The notes: generated by a model from the sequence alone, not told the origin. A stretch of DNA of 60,546 nucleotides from Alcanivorax hongdengensis A-11-3 (GCF_000300995.1 NZ_AMRJ01000022.1:1-60546); one strand, 5' to 3'. Counted from the stretch's first letter, positions 20,894 to 29,967 are shown. A program made the numbers and translations.

Positions 20894-21361
20894 CTAGTCG
20901 TCGCCTCGACGTGATTTCTCGGCCTCATAGGCGGCCCGATGGGCCTGGGCTTCCTTGAGTTTCTGTTGCAGCTCGCGCCGCTGATGGTCGAGCTTGAGAA
21001 AGAAGTCCACCTTGCTTTTCAGGATCAGTGGATCCAGGGGCTTGAAAAGGTAATCCACTGCACCGGCCTGGTATCCCTTGAAGACGTACTGCTTTTCCTT
21101 GCTGATGGCGGTCACGAAAATAATCGGGATGGTCTGGGTATCCTTGCGCTGGCGCATCAGCTCTGCCACTTCAAAGCCATCCATGCCGGGCATCTGCACG
21201 TCCAGCAGCACCAGGGAAATATCTTCCTTGAGCAGAACTTTCAGCGCTTCCTGGCCGGAATGCACACTGATAAGCGTGCGCCCTTCCTCCTCCAGAATCG
21301 CCTCCAGCGACACCAGGTTCGCCGGCTGATCGTCCACCAATAACAACTTCTGCTCGATCAT
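20894..21361 (-). CDS. single-domain response regulator with coiled-coil tail
   Basis: A 155-residue receiver (about 1-122) with VDDQ, phospho-acceptor LLDVQMPGMDG, VTA and FKP, followed by a charged helix (LDHQRRELQQKLKEAQAHR) that may form a coiled coil. It closely resembles the receiver half of the REC-PAS-PilZ protein two genes downstream (shared runs such as [10 protein letters not shown] and [12 protein letters not shown]), which points to local duplication. It has no output domain and may relay phosphate or act on CheB/CheR. It lies 15 bp after cheR and 20 bp before cheB. Confidence 0.92.
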   Translation of the reverse strand: MIEQKLLLVDDQPANLVSLEAILEEEGRTLISVHSGQEALKVLLKEDISLVLLDVQMPGMDGFEVAELMRQRKDTQTIPIIFVTAISKEKQYVFKGYQAGAVDYLFKPLDPLILKSKVDFFLKLDHQRRELQQKLKEAQAHRAAYEAEKSRRGDD

Positions 21362-21376
21362 CTTGATTCTCTAAAT

Positions 21377-22240
21377 TCATGCATGATGTTGAAATTGCCG
21401 CTTGCGGAATATTCGCAACGGCTTGTTGACCACGTCAAATGCCTCGTCGTGGCCACTGAAACGCAGACTTTCCTTGGTGCCCAGACACAGAAAGCCGCCC
21501 ATGTCGAGGCTGTCACTGAACAGCCGGATCACTCGCTCCTGCAATGCCCGGTCAAAGTAGATAAGCACATTGCGGCACAGAATAACGTGCATTTCTCCAA
21601 AAACCTGATCGGTTGCCAGGTCATGGTCGGCAAACACGATATTGCGCTTGAGCCGCTGCTCCATGATCACGCTGTCGTAGCGGGCCGTGAAATAGTCGGA
21701 CAGGGAATTGCGCCCACCTGCCCGGCGGTAATTGTCAGCGTATTGCTTGACGGCCTCAATGGAGTAGATGCCCTTTTTGGCGGTGGCCAGTACATTCTTG
21801 TCAATGTCGGTGGCATAGATCATGGCGCGCTCGTACAGGCCTTCCTCTTCCAGCAGGATGGCCATGGAGTAGATTTCCTCGCCGGTGGAGCAGCCGGCAT
21901 GCCAGATCTTGATGAACGGGAAGGTCTTGAGGACCGGGATCACCTCCTCGCGAAAAGCACGGTAGAACTCCGGATCACGGTACATCTCGGTGACGTTGAC
22001 GGTCAGATCATTGAGCAAAGTGACAAAGAACTGACGATCACGCAGTACCCGGTCGGTCATTTCCATGATGGTGGAAAAGCCGGACATGGTCAGGCGATGC
22101 ATGATGCGCCGGCGCATGGACGCCCGGCTGTAGGAGCGGAAGTCGTAGCCATACAGCTGATAGATGGCCTCCAGCAACAGGCGGATTTCCACCTCTTCCA
22201 CGTTGACCTGATCATCATCAATCGGCATCACCGGTTCCAT
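21377..22240 (-). CDS. cheR: CheR-type protein-glutamate methyltransferase
   Basis: A 287-residue SAM-dependent methyltransferase that adds methyl groups to glutamates of a signalling protein. It has the alpha-helical CheR N-domain (SYSRASMRRRIMHRL) and the catalytic domain with WHAGCSTGEEIYSMAI, YATDIDKNVL and ILCRNVLIYF. There is no TPR tail. ATG at 22240 is preferred, with GAGGGA about eight bases upstream and 11 bases after the kinase stop; a GTG at 22267 would overlap the kinase gene and has no clear ribosome site. With no chemoreceptor in the cluster, the likely substrate is the Glu/Gln-rich coiled coil of the hybrid kinase just upstream. Confidence 0.92.
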   Translation of the reverse strand: MEPVMPIDDDQVNVEEVEIRLLLEAIYQLYGYDFRSYSRASMRRRIMHRLTMSGFSTIMEMTDRVLRDRQFFVTLLNDLTVNVTEMYRDPEFYRAFREEVIPVLKTFPFIKIWHAGCSTGEEIYSMAILLEEEGLYERAMIYATDIDKNVLATAKKGIYSIEAVKQYADNYRRAGGRNSLSDYFTARYDSVIMEQRLKRNIVFADHDLATDQVFGEMHVILCRNVLIYFDRALQERVIRLFSDSLDMGGFLCLGTKESLRFSGHDEAFDVVNKPLRIFRKRQFQHHA

Positions 22241-22251
22241 ATCCGGGTCCC

Positions 22252-25200
22252 TCACTTGTGCAGCCACACCCGCAACAGCGAGGTCAGTTTGGCCATATCA
22301 ATGGGCTTGGAGCAGTAATCATTGGCACCGGCGTCGATACACTTGGCGCGGTCGTCTTTCATGGCCTTGGCGGTCAGTGCCAGGATCGGCAACTTGGCGA
22401 AACGTTTCTGCTCGCGAATATGGCCCATGGCCTCGTAGCCATCCATTTCCGGCATCATGATATCCATCAGCACGATGTCCATGGCCGGATTGGCATCCAG
22501 GGCTTCCAGGGCTTCACGACCATTGTTGGCGAGGGTTATCTCAAAGCCCAGCTCTTCCATCTGCGCCGACAGCGCATAGATATTGCGCATGTCATCGTCC
22601 ACCAGCAGCAACTGCTTGCCCTCGAAGATATCATCACGGTGCTCGATGGCACCGGCGGAGGGGCGACGGCCGGACGGCAATGTGGACTCCAGCCAGTGCA
22701 GGAACAGGGATGCCTCGTTGAGCAGGCGCTCGTGGGAGCGCTCGGTCTTGAGGATGATTCGGTCGGCGTACTTGCGCAGCTTCGCCTCTTCCTCGCGGGT
22801 CAGGTCCTTGCCGGTGTAGATGACCACCGGCACGCTGTCGTACTGATCATTGCCATGCAGTTTCTCAAGCAGTTCAAAACCGCTCATGTCCGGCAGCGTC
22901 AGATCCAGGATCATGCAATCAAACACGGTCTCGCGCAGGGCTTCCAGGGCTTCCTGGCCACTGGTGGCAGCGGTGATCTCCACGCCCTTCTGATCGAACA
23001 GCTCGCGAATACTCTCGTGCTGGATTTCACTGTCTTCCACCACCAGCAAGCGGCGCACATTCTTCTCGATGGCCCCCTCGATCTTGGCGAAGGCAGAGAG
23101 AATCTGGTCCTGATTAACCGGCTTGGTCATGAAATCGATGGCGCCCAGCTCCAGGGCTTTCTTGCGCTCATCCTTGCCGGACAGGAAATGCACCGGGATA
23201 TCCTGGGTGCGCGGGTCCGCCTTGAGCTTCTCCATCACTTCCCAGCCATCAATGCCCGGCAGGCCGATGTCCAGAATAATGGCACTGGGGCGGTAATGAC
23301 TGGCGTATTCCAGACCGGATTCGCCATCACTGCAGACATGGCTTTCCAGCCCGTAATCGGCGGCCAGCTCCACCAGTACGCCGGCAAAATCCTCGTCATC
23401 CTCGACCACCAGCACGGTCTTTTCGCGGACCACATAGTCCTCGTTGGCACCATCCACCGGTGCGGTGGCAGCGGTATGGGCCTCGGCATTGGCGCCCACA
23501 TCGCTATCCAGTTCGTTCTCATCCAGTTGCACCACGGTGTCGGCATTGCCGATCGGCACATAGAACATGAAAGTGGCGCCCTGGCCTTCGCCGTCACTGT
23601 AGAGGCTGATCTCGCCACCCAGCAGGCGCGCCAGTTCCCGGGAAATGGTCAGCCCCAGGCCGGTGCCACCATATTTGCGGCTGGTGGTACCGTCGGCTTG
23701 CTGGAAGGCCTCGAAAATCAGCTTCTGCTTCTCTTCGGGAATCCCCACGCCGGTGTCGGTCACCGAGAAACACAGGGTCTGACCGGGCACCAAATGCCGT
23801 GACGGCAGACGCGCCTCGGCATCCGGACGACTGATGCCCAGGGTCACCGAGCCCTGGTCGGTGAACTTGAGGGCGTTGGAAAGCAGATTCTTGATGATCT
23901 GCTCCAGGCGCTGGCGATCGGTATAGAAGTGCTCGGGCAGGTTGTCACCCAGGTCCACATGGAACTCCAGGCCACGGCTTTCTGCCACGTGGGCGAAATG
24001 ACGACGGAAATGCTCACGCATTTCCTGCGGTGTCAGGTCGTCGATCACCACATCCATCTTGCCCTCCTCGATCTTGGAAATATCGAGGATGTCATTGATC
24101 AGACTAAGCAGGTCGGAGCCGGCGGAATGGATTACCTGGGCGTGCTCGACCTGCTTTTCATCCAGGTTGCCTTTCTTGTTCTGCCCCAGGGCATTGGACA
24201 GGATCAGAATCGAGTTGAGCGGTGTGCGCAGCTCATGGCTCATGGTGGAAAGGAATTCGGACTTGTACTTGGAGGACAGCTCCAGTTCCTTGATCTTGTC
24301 TTCCAGCTCGTGGCGCAGCTTTTCCAGCTCATCATTCTTCTGCGCCATTTCGGTTTTCTGTTCGGTGAGCAGCCGGGCCTGGGCCTCCAGCTCCTCGTTG
24401 GTGACACGCAGCTCTTCCTGCTGGGCCTGCAGACTTTCCTCGGAGGCGCGCAGGGCCTGGGTCTGGGATTCCAGCTCCTCATTGATAGCCTTGAGCTCTT
24501 CCTGCTGTTGTTGCAGGCGCGATTCGGAGGCTGCCAGTTCCATGGCCTGCTCTTCCAGATCCGTGTTGACCTGGGTCATCTCCTCCTTCTGCATGGCCAG
24601 CTCTTCGGCCTGCTGACGGGTCTGTTCCAGCATGGCCCCGAGCCGCAGGCGACTCTGGGCGCTGTGCAGGGACACACCGATGACACCGGCGCCCTGTTCC
24701 AGAAAAGCCATGTCATCGTCGCTGAAGGGGTTGAACGAGCCCAGCTCCAGCACCCCTTTGACTTCCTCTTCGTGGATGATCGGCATCACCACCACATTGC
24801 GGGGATTGCCAACGCCGGTACCGGAACTGATGCTGATGTAATCCTCGGGCACCTGCTCAAGCAGGATGCTTTTGCGCTCCAGGGCACACTGCCCCACCAG
24901 CGACTCGCCCAGCTTGAATGCGTTGGCCAGGTGCTTGCGCCGCTGCATGGCATAGGAGCTGCTGAGCGTCAGCTGATTGTTGCTCTGGTCGAGGGTGTAA
25001 AAAGCGCCCACCTGGGCCTCCAGCACCGGCACCAGAAAACTGAGCATGTTGTTGCCCAGCTCTTCCAGGGGCATGTCACCGCGCATGCGGGCATTGAGCT
25101 CGGCCAAGTGATTCTTGACGGTTTCCTGCTTGCGGTCCTCCCGGTAGCGCGACACCAGCGCATCACGCATCTTGCGAATGGCTCGCAGCAGCTGGCCGGT

Positions 25201-25920
25201 TTCATCCCGGCCGGTATCCGCAATATCGGTATTCCACTTGCCGTTGGCAATGTTGTCGGCCGCTTCCACCGCCCCTTCCAGCGGACGGGTAATGGCGCGG
25301 GTAACTCTCAGGGCGATCAGTGCCAACAGGGTGAACGCCACCAGGCCCAGCAGCATGCCGATTTTCTGGGTACTCAGGTTATCTTCGTGGCTGGTATTGA
25401 GAGTGCTGCGGAAAGCCTCATAGCGCTGCTTTTCAAAATCCTTCTGGGCGTCTTCGTACTGATTCTGCAGCTCACGCACACGGGTAATGCGGCTGTACAT
25501 CTGGTCGGAGGGAATGCTGTTGTCGATCATGCCCCGTGCCAGACTGGTGGCAGTGCTGATGTAACTGGAAAAGGCCTGACTGAGCTCATCCACGCCGTCA
25601 CGCAGGGTCGGGTCCGTGCGGCTGATCTGCGCCAGGCGCTGCTTGAAGGCATCCGCGCGGCTTTTCGCCTCTGACAGGAGGTCGGCATCCGCCTGGGTAA
25701 TTGCCGCAATGTAGGATTCACTGATGGAAATGAATTCCACATTGTTGGCATTGATCATTTCAAGAACCGGAAAATCCTGTTTCTCGATGCGCTGTAAATG
25801 ATCGATATTGGTTTCGGCAATGTAGTAACTGTAGGCCGCGTAAACGACAAACAGCGCAATGCCCAGCCCGGCCACTGACAGGATCTTCAGCCGCACGGAC
25901 AGGTTCTGGAACCAGTTCAT
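22252..25920 (-). CDS. hybrid sensor histidine kinase with HAMP, GAF and three receivers
   Basis: A 1222-residue membrane kinase. In order: TM1 (about 12-33), periplasmic helical sensor (34-185), TM2 (186-206), HAMP (207-260), GAF (about 280-425), long coiled coil (430-550), HisKA with MSHELRTPLN and His562, HATPase (about 665-785, GVGIPEEKQ and GTGLGLTIS), then three receivers. All three receivers keep their Asp (AIILDIGLPG, CMILDLTLPD, IVLMDIMMPE). The coiled coil has near-repeats of QQEELxxxNEELExQ. The start at 25920 gives MNWFQNLSVRLKI, a normal pre-TM1 end. It is the first gene of the run leading to gspE-M. Signal and partners are unknown; phosphotransfer to the two separate receivers is likely. 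Confidence 0.93.
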   Translation of the reverse strand: MNWFQNLSVRLKILSVAGLGIALFVVYAAYSYYIAETNIDHLQRIEKQDFPVLEMINANNVEFISISESYIAAITQADADLLSEAKSRADAFKQRLAQISRTDPTLRDGVDELSQAFSSYISTATSLARGMIDNSIPSDQMYSRITRVRELQNQYEDAQKDFEKQRYEAFRSTLNTSHEDNLSTQKIGMLLGLVAFTLLALIALRVTRAITRPLEGAVEAADNIANGKWNTDIADTGRDETGQLLRAIRKMRDALVSRYREDRKQETVKNHLAELNARMRGDMPLEELGNNMLSFLVPVLEAQVGAFYTLDQSNNQLTLSSSYAMQRRKHLANAFKLGESLVGQCALERKSILLEQVPEDYISISSGTGVGNPRNVVVMPIIHEEEVKGVLELGSFNPFSDDDMAFLEQGAGVIGVSLHSAQSRLRLGAMLEQTRQQAEELAMQKEEMTQVNTDLEEQAMELAASESRLQQQQEELKAINEELESQTQALRASEESLQAQQEELRVTNEELEAQARLLTEQKTEMAQKNDELEKLRHELEDKIKELELSSKYKSEFLSTMSHELRTPLNSILILSNALGQNKKGNLDEKQVEHAQVIHSAGSDLLSLINDILDISKIEEGKMDVVIDDLTPQEMREHFRRHFAHVAESRGLEFHVDLGDNLPEHFYTDRQRLEQIIKNLLSNALKFTDQGSVTLGISRPDAEARLPSRHLVPGQTLCFSVTDTGVGIPEEKQKLIFEAFQQADGTTSRKYGGTGLGLTISRELARLLGGEISLYSDGEGQGATFMFYVPIGNADTVVQLDENELDSDVGANAEAHTAATAPVDGANEDYVVREKTVLVVEDDEDFAGVLVELAADYGLESHVCSDGESGLEYASHYRPSAIILDIGLPGIDGWEVMEKLKADPRTQDIPVHFLSGKDERKKALELGAIDFMTKPVNQDQILSAFAKIEGAIEKNVRRLLVVEDSEIQHESIRELFDQKGVEITAATSGQEALEALRETVFDCMILDLTLPDMSGFELLEKLHGNDQYDSVPVVIYTGKDLTREEEAKLRKYADRIILKTERSHERLLNEASLFLHWLESTLPSGRRPSAGAIEHRDDIFEGKQLLLVDDDMRNIYALSAQMEELGFEITLANNGREALEALDANPAMDIVLMDIMMPEMDGYEAMGHIREQKRFAKLPILALTAKAMKDDRAKCIDAGANDYCSKPIDMAKLTSLLRVWLHK

Positions 25921-26114
25921 CAGGAGTACCCTCTTGCCTTTTCCGGCTTGTTGTTCTGTATGGCCCAACAAGGCTAATACTAAAGGGTGAGGCTACCAGA
26001 AACGCGCTGTGTACGGCAATAAAACGCCTGAACTAACACGACTAGCTGCCTGATTTTGCAGACATTCTTGAGAGGGAAAGAAACAAAAGGAAAGAAGATG
26101 TATCAACAAGCGGA

Positions 26115-26201
26115 TGGTGCCCGGGGCGGGACTTGAACCCGCACGACCCAAGGGTCAACGGATTTTAAGTCCGTTGCGTCTACCAATTTCGCCACCCGGG
26201 C
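26115..26201 (-). tRNA. tRNA-Leu (anticodon TAA)
   Basis: On the minus strand the 87-base gene starts GCCCGGGTGGCG and ends with an encoded CCA. It has a seven-pair acceptor stem, long variable arm and loop CTTAAAA, giving anticodon TAA. It is last of the Gly-Cys-Leu cluster downstream of pgsA, matching the E. coli glyW-cysT-leuZ order. Confidence 0.96.
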
Positions 26202-26224
26202 GGTGACCGTGCGGGTCAGTAGAT

Positions 26225-26298
26225 TGGAGGCGCGGGTCGGAATCGAACCGGCGTACACGGAGTTGCAGTCCGCTGCATAACCACTCTGCCACCGCGCC
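26225..26298 (-). tRNA. tRNA-Cys (anticodon GCA)
   Basis: The 74-base gene on the minus strand starts GGCGCGGTGGC and has loop CTGCAAC (anticodon GCA), discriminator T and encoded CCA. It is the middle gene of the tRNA cluster. Confidence 0.96.
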
Positions 26299-26317
26299 TT
26301 AACTGTCTACCAAGAAA

Positions 26318-26340
26318 AAACCTCGGTGGAACCGAGGTTT
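26318..26340 (-). terminator. terminator-like hairpin between tRNA-Gly and tRNA-Cys
   Basis: Read on the minus strand, AAACCTCGG-TTCCA-CCGAGGTTT forms a 9-bp stem running into TTTTTTCTT, the form of an intrinsic terminator. It lies about 10 bases after tRNA-Gly and about 20 before tRNA-Cys, so it may trim or reduce transcription into the downstream tRNAs, or act as a processing signal. Confidence 0.6.
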
Positions 26341-26349
26341 AGGAAATCT

Positions 26350-26425
26350 TGGAGCGGGAAACGAGATTCGAACTCGCGACCCCAACCTTGGCAAGGTTGT
26401 GCTCTACCAGCTGAGCTATTCCCGC
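26350..26425 (-). tRNA. tRNA-Gly (anticodon GCC)
   Basis: The 76-base gene on the minus strand starts GCGGGAATAGCTC and has loop TTGCCAA (anticodon GCC) and encoded CCA. It is first in the cluster and lies about 95 bp after the pgsA stop. Confidence 0.96.
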
Positions 26426-26518
26426 TTTGCTACAAGAAGCATTGCTCCGTTGCGGGGAAGAATTCTACCCATCGGCCCCGGAGTGTCAACCCTGTTTTGT
26501 CCTGTTTTTTCTGTATTT

Positions 26519-27103
26519 TCAGGACTTTGACTGACTTTTGAGCAATTCCGGCGCCGCTGCCCGCAGATAGGACATCATGGACCACAAAGTCAGCCCGGTT
26601 GCCACATACAACAGACCATAACTCAGCCACAACCAGGGTGTCATGACAATATCGCCATGGAAATCAAACGCCGGCTTCTGCGCCAGCAACAGGGTAATCG
26701 CCGACATCTGCGCCACGGTCTTTATCTTGCCAAGCTGGCTGACGGCCACCCGCGCCCGCTTGCCCAGCTCCGCCATCCATTCGCGCAGGGCGGAAACAGT
26801 GATCTCCCGGGAGACGATGACCATGGCCGGCACCGCCAGCCAGGCGGTGGCATGGACCTGCACCAGCATCACCAGCGCCACACCGACAATCAGCTTGTCG
26901 GCCACCGGGTCCAGAAAGGCACCAAAGGGGCTGGTCTGGTTGAGACGGCGCGCCAGATAACCGTCCAGCCAGTCGGTGATGCCCGCAGCCAGAAACAGGC
27001 CGGCGGCACAGATATGGCTGCCCTTGAACGGCACATAGTAGACAAGAACAAGAACGGGAATAGCCAGAACGCGGATCAGGGTGAGGATATTGGGAAGATT
27101 CAT
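26519..27103 (-). CDS. pgsA: CDP-diacylglycerol--glycerol-3-phosphate phosphatidyltransferase
   Basis: PgsA makes phosphatidylglycerolphosphate, the committed step to phosphatidylglycerol and cardiolipin, in the inner membrane. The 194-residue protein has the CDP-alcohol phosphotransferase motif DGYLARRLNQTSPFGAFLD followed by PVADK (all three Asp present) and several membrane helices. The start at 27103 (MNLPNILTLIRV) matches the family N-terminus but has no clear ribosome site. An ATG seven codons upstream (27124) is possible. It follows uvrC by 112 bp and precedes tRNA-Gly, the conserved uvrC-pgsA-tRNA order. Confidence 0.95.
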   Translation of the reverse strand: MNLPNILTLIRVLAIPVLVLVYYVPFKGSHICAAGLFLAAGITDWLDGYLARRLNQTSPFGAFLDPVADKLIVGVALVMLVQVHATAWLAVPAMVIVSREITVSALREWMAELGKRARVAVSQLGKIKTVAQMSAITLLLAQKPAFDFHGDIVMTPWLWLSYGLLYVATGLTLWSMMSYLRAAAPELLKSQSKS

Positions 27104-27215
27104 CAGGGGATTCGCTTGGCGCATGGCTACTACCGATTCGCGTGAACAAGCCCACAGTATAACGGAAAGTGGCCGCCACCTCATTGCCGATTACAGGCAA
27201 ATGACGGCATCTGCC

Positions 27216-29042
27216 CTATTCGTGGAACCAGTGATAAAGGGTCTCGGCCATTTGTACATTGATACCGGGCACCCGCGCCAGTTCGCTGACCGAGGCATTA
27301 CGCAGCTGTTTCAGGCCGCCGAAATGGGTCAGCAGGGCCTTGCGTCGCTTGGGCCCGATGCCGGGAATTTCGTCCAGCCCGGATTGTCGTCGCGTCTTGC
27401 CCCGCCGCGCCCGGTGGCCGGTCAGTGCAAAGCGGTGGGCTTCGTCACGGACCTGTTGAAGCAGATGCAGGCCGGCGTGGGCAGGCCCCGGCACCAGTTC
27501 ACGGCCATCCGGCAGATACAACACCTCCAGCCCCGGCCGGCGGCTGGGGCCCTTGCCGATGCCCATGACCAGCATCTGCGACTCAAGCTGCAGTGAGCAG
27601 ATCACCTCCCAGGCCCGTTGCATCTGCCCCTTGCCGCCATCGATCAGCAGCAGGTCCGGCAGCCGTCCCTGCTCCTTGACGACTCGCTGATAGCGACGGG
27701 TTACCGCCTCTTCCAGCGCTTCATAGTCATCCCCGGCCGCCGTGGGGCTGACATTGAAATGGCGGTAGTCGCTCTTGCGGGCGCCCTGCTGATCGAACAC
27801 GACGCAGGAGGCCACGGCTTTCTCCCCCTGGGTGTGGCTGATATCGAAGCACTCGATCCAGCGCACCGGCTGATCGCGCTCGAGCAGTTGTTCCAGAGCC
27901 ATGAACCGTGCCTCCAGATGCTCCCGGGCGGCCAGGTCCGCATCCAGTGACTGACTGGCATTGGTGGCGGCCATTTCCAGCCAGGCGGCACGGTCCCCCC
28001 GCACTCGCCAGGCCAGGCGCACCTTGCGGCCCCACTGCTGTTGCAAGGCCTGCTGCAGGGCCTGCGCGCCGGGCAATTCATCACTGAGCAGAATTTCCTG
28101 GGGAATCACCGCGTCATCGCGTTCACCCAGATAATACTGGGCCAGGAAAGCTTCCAGAATTTCATTACGGTCTTCCTCGCCGCGGGTATCCGGCCGGAAG
28201 GTGCGATGGCCGAGGATGCGACCGTGGCGGATCATCAGCACCTCCACCACCGCCAGACCATGGCGCGTTCCCAGGGCCACCGCATCCAGGTCATTGCCCT
28301 GCCCGGTTTCCGCATACTGTTTCTGCTGCACCGCCTGAATCGCGGCCAGCTGATCACGCAACATGGCGGCTCGCTCGAATTCCAGCGCCTGGGAGGCCGC
28401 CTCCATCTCGGCACTGAGCTGCTCTGTCACCTGTCGGCTGCGACCATCCAGAAAATCCATCGCCATCTTCACCTGGCGGCCGTAATCCTCGTCACTGACC
28501 AACCCCACACAGGGCGCCGTACAGCGGTTGATCTGATGCTGCAGACAGGGCCGTGTGCGGTTGCGAAAGAAACTGTCACGGCAGTTGCGCACCCGGAACA
28601 CCTTCTCCACCAGGGCAATGGCCTCACGCACCGCCCCGCCACTGGGGTAAGGCCCGAAATACTGACTACCGGCACGACGGGTGCCACGATGAAAGGTGAC
28701 ACGCGGAAAACGATCGGCGGTGGTGATACGGATATAGGGATAGGATTTGTCGTCACGCAGCAGAATGTTGTAGGGCGGGCGCAGCGACTTGATCAACGAC
28801 TGTTCCAGCAACAGTGCCTCGGCCTCACTGCCGGTTACCGTGGTTTGCACCTCGGCGATACGGGCCACCAGCGCCCGGGTCTTGACGCTGGAAACGTTCT
28901 TCTGGAAATAACTGCTCAGCCGTGCCTGCAGGTTGCGCGCCTTGCCCACATACAGCACCGCGCCGGCCTTGTCGTACATGCGGTAGACACCCGGCTTGCG
29001 GGCGCAATGCTGAAGAAAGTGGGCGGAATCAAAGGCACTCAC
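27216..29042 (-). CDS. uvrC: excinuclease ABC subunit C
   Basis: UvrC makes both incisions around DNA damage after UvrA and UvrB have found it. At 608 residues it is full length. It has the GIY-YIG nuclease domain (about 15-95, PGVYRMYDKAGAVLYVGKA), a UVR helix pair near 205-240 that binds UvrB, the RNase-H-like 5' nuclease domain (about 380-540, with ECFDISHTQGE and LLIDGGKGQ), and C-terminal helix-hairpin-helix motifs (LDEIPGIGPKRRKALL). It lies downstream of the uvrY/gacA-type regulator, the common gammaproteobacterial pair. Confidence 0.98.
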   Translation of the reverse strand: MSAFDSAHFLQHCARKPGVYRMYDKAGAVLYVGKARNLQARLSSYFQKNVSSVKTRALVARIAEVQTTVTGSEAEALLLEQSLIKSLRPPYNILLRDDKSYPYIRITTADRFPRVTFHRGTRRAGSQYFGPYPSGGAVREAIALVEKVFRVRNCRDSFFRNRTRPCLQHQINRCTAPCVGLVSDEDYGRQVKMAMDFLDGRSRQVTEQLSAEMEAASQALEFERAAMLRDQLAAIQAVQQKQYAETGQGNDLDAVALGTRHGLAVVEVLMIRHGRILGHRTFRPDTRGEEDRNEILEAFLAQYYLGERDDAVIPQEILLSDELPGAQALQQALQQQWGRKVRLAWRVRGDRAAWLEMAATNASQSLDADLAAREHLEARFMALEQLLERDQPVRWIECFDISHTQGEKAVASCVVFDQQGARKSDYRHFNVSPTAAGDDYEALEEAVTRRYQRVVKEQGRLPDLLLIDGGKGQMQRAWEVICSLQLESQMLVMGIGKGPSRRPGLEVLYLPDGRELVPGPAHAGLHLLQQVRDEAHRFALTGHRARRGKTRRQSGLDEIPGIGPKRRKALLTHFGGLKQLRNASVSELARVPGINVQMAETLYHWFHE

Positions 29043-29102
29043 GCGGGCATGTCCTGGCGGTCAAAAGCGTTATTGTAACAGCCGCCGGCGAGGGCCAAAA
29101 CG

Positions 29103-29756
29103 TCAGGCGGTGTGCAACTCCGAGGTATCAAGCATGCCGTGGCGCACGGCCAGCAACACCATTTCCACATCGCTGGTGACACCCAGCTTGTCGAAAATAC
29201 GGTAACGGTAGGTGTTGACCGTTTTCGGAGACAGGCACAACTTGTCGGCCACGTCCTGCACCTTGTGACAGCTGACAATCATCATCATGATCTGCAGCTC
29301 CCGCTCGGAGAGCAGGTCGAACGGCGAGGTCTCGTCGCCGGTGTAGGGCTTGAGCGCCATGGCCTGGGCAATTTCCGGGCTGATATAGCGCTGGCCGGAC
29401 ACCACCACCTTGATGGCACGCAGCATTTCATCCAGCGCCGCGCCCTTGGTCATGTAGCCGGCGGCGCCGGCTTTCATCAGCCGCGACGGGAAAGGTTCTT
29501 CCTCGCACATGGTTACCGCGATCACGCGGATACCATCATCCACCCGCAATAGCTTGCGCGTGGCCTCCAGACCACCGATGCCCGGCATTTTCAGGTCCAT
29601 CAGCACCACATCCGGTGACAGCTCCCGGGCCAGTTGCACCGCCTGTTCACCGGAGCTGGCCTCGCCGACGACTCGTATGCCGTCCACGTCATCCAGCATG
29701 CGGGCAATCCCTGTCCGAACCAGATCGTGATCGTCGACCACCAGTACCTTGATCAT
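29103..29756 (-). CDS. uvrY: GacA/UvrY-type response regulator
   Basis: A 217-residue NarL/FixJ-family regulator. Its receiver has VVDDHDLVRTGI and phospho-acceptor LMDLKMPG, and its C-terminal LuxR-type helix-turn-helix is LSERELQIMMMI...LCLSPKTVNTYRYRIFDKLGV. In related bacteria it is phosphorylated by BarA/GacS and activates small RNAs that titrate CsrA/RsmA. The start at 29756 has AAGGGGGAA upstream; an earlier ATG would add a non-conserved leader. It lies 60 bp before uvrC. Confidence 0.95.
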   Translation of the reverse strand: MIKVLVVDDHDLVRTGIARMLDDVDGIRVVGEASSGEQAVQLARELSPDVVLMDLKMPGIGGLEATRKLLRVDDGIRVIAVTMCEEEPFPSRLMKAGAAGYMTKGAALDEMLRAIKVVVSGQRYISPEIAQAMALKPYTGDETSPFDLLSERELQIMMMIVSCHKVQDVADKLCLSPKTVNTYRYRIFDKLGVTSDVEMVLLAVRHGMLDTSELHTA

Positions 29757-29967
29757 GACTACTTCCCCCTTGAGTACATCCCTTGTGCTCAATGTCTTGT
29801 CGTTAATGTGACAACAAGCCTAGCGCCCGCAACGGCCAATGCCTAGGGTCAGTTTTCCACGGTGACCATTCGCCTTTGGTCGCGTTGACGCCGGACCCCA
29901 TGCCGGCCAAAGATAGCGGATACTGTCAGTGCCGGCTGACCCTTGACGCAAAGACAAGGACAAAACA

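Noticed and set aside
23929..25674. 581-codon open frame opposite the hybrid kinase
   Set aside because: It is an antisense shadow of the HAMP-GAF-coiled-coil region, rich in Gln/Leu/His without recognisable motifs.
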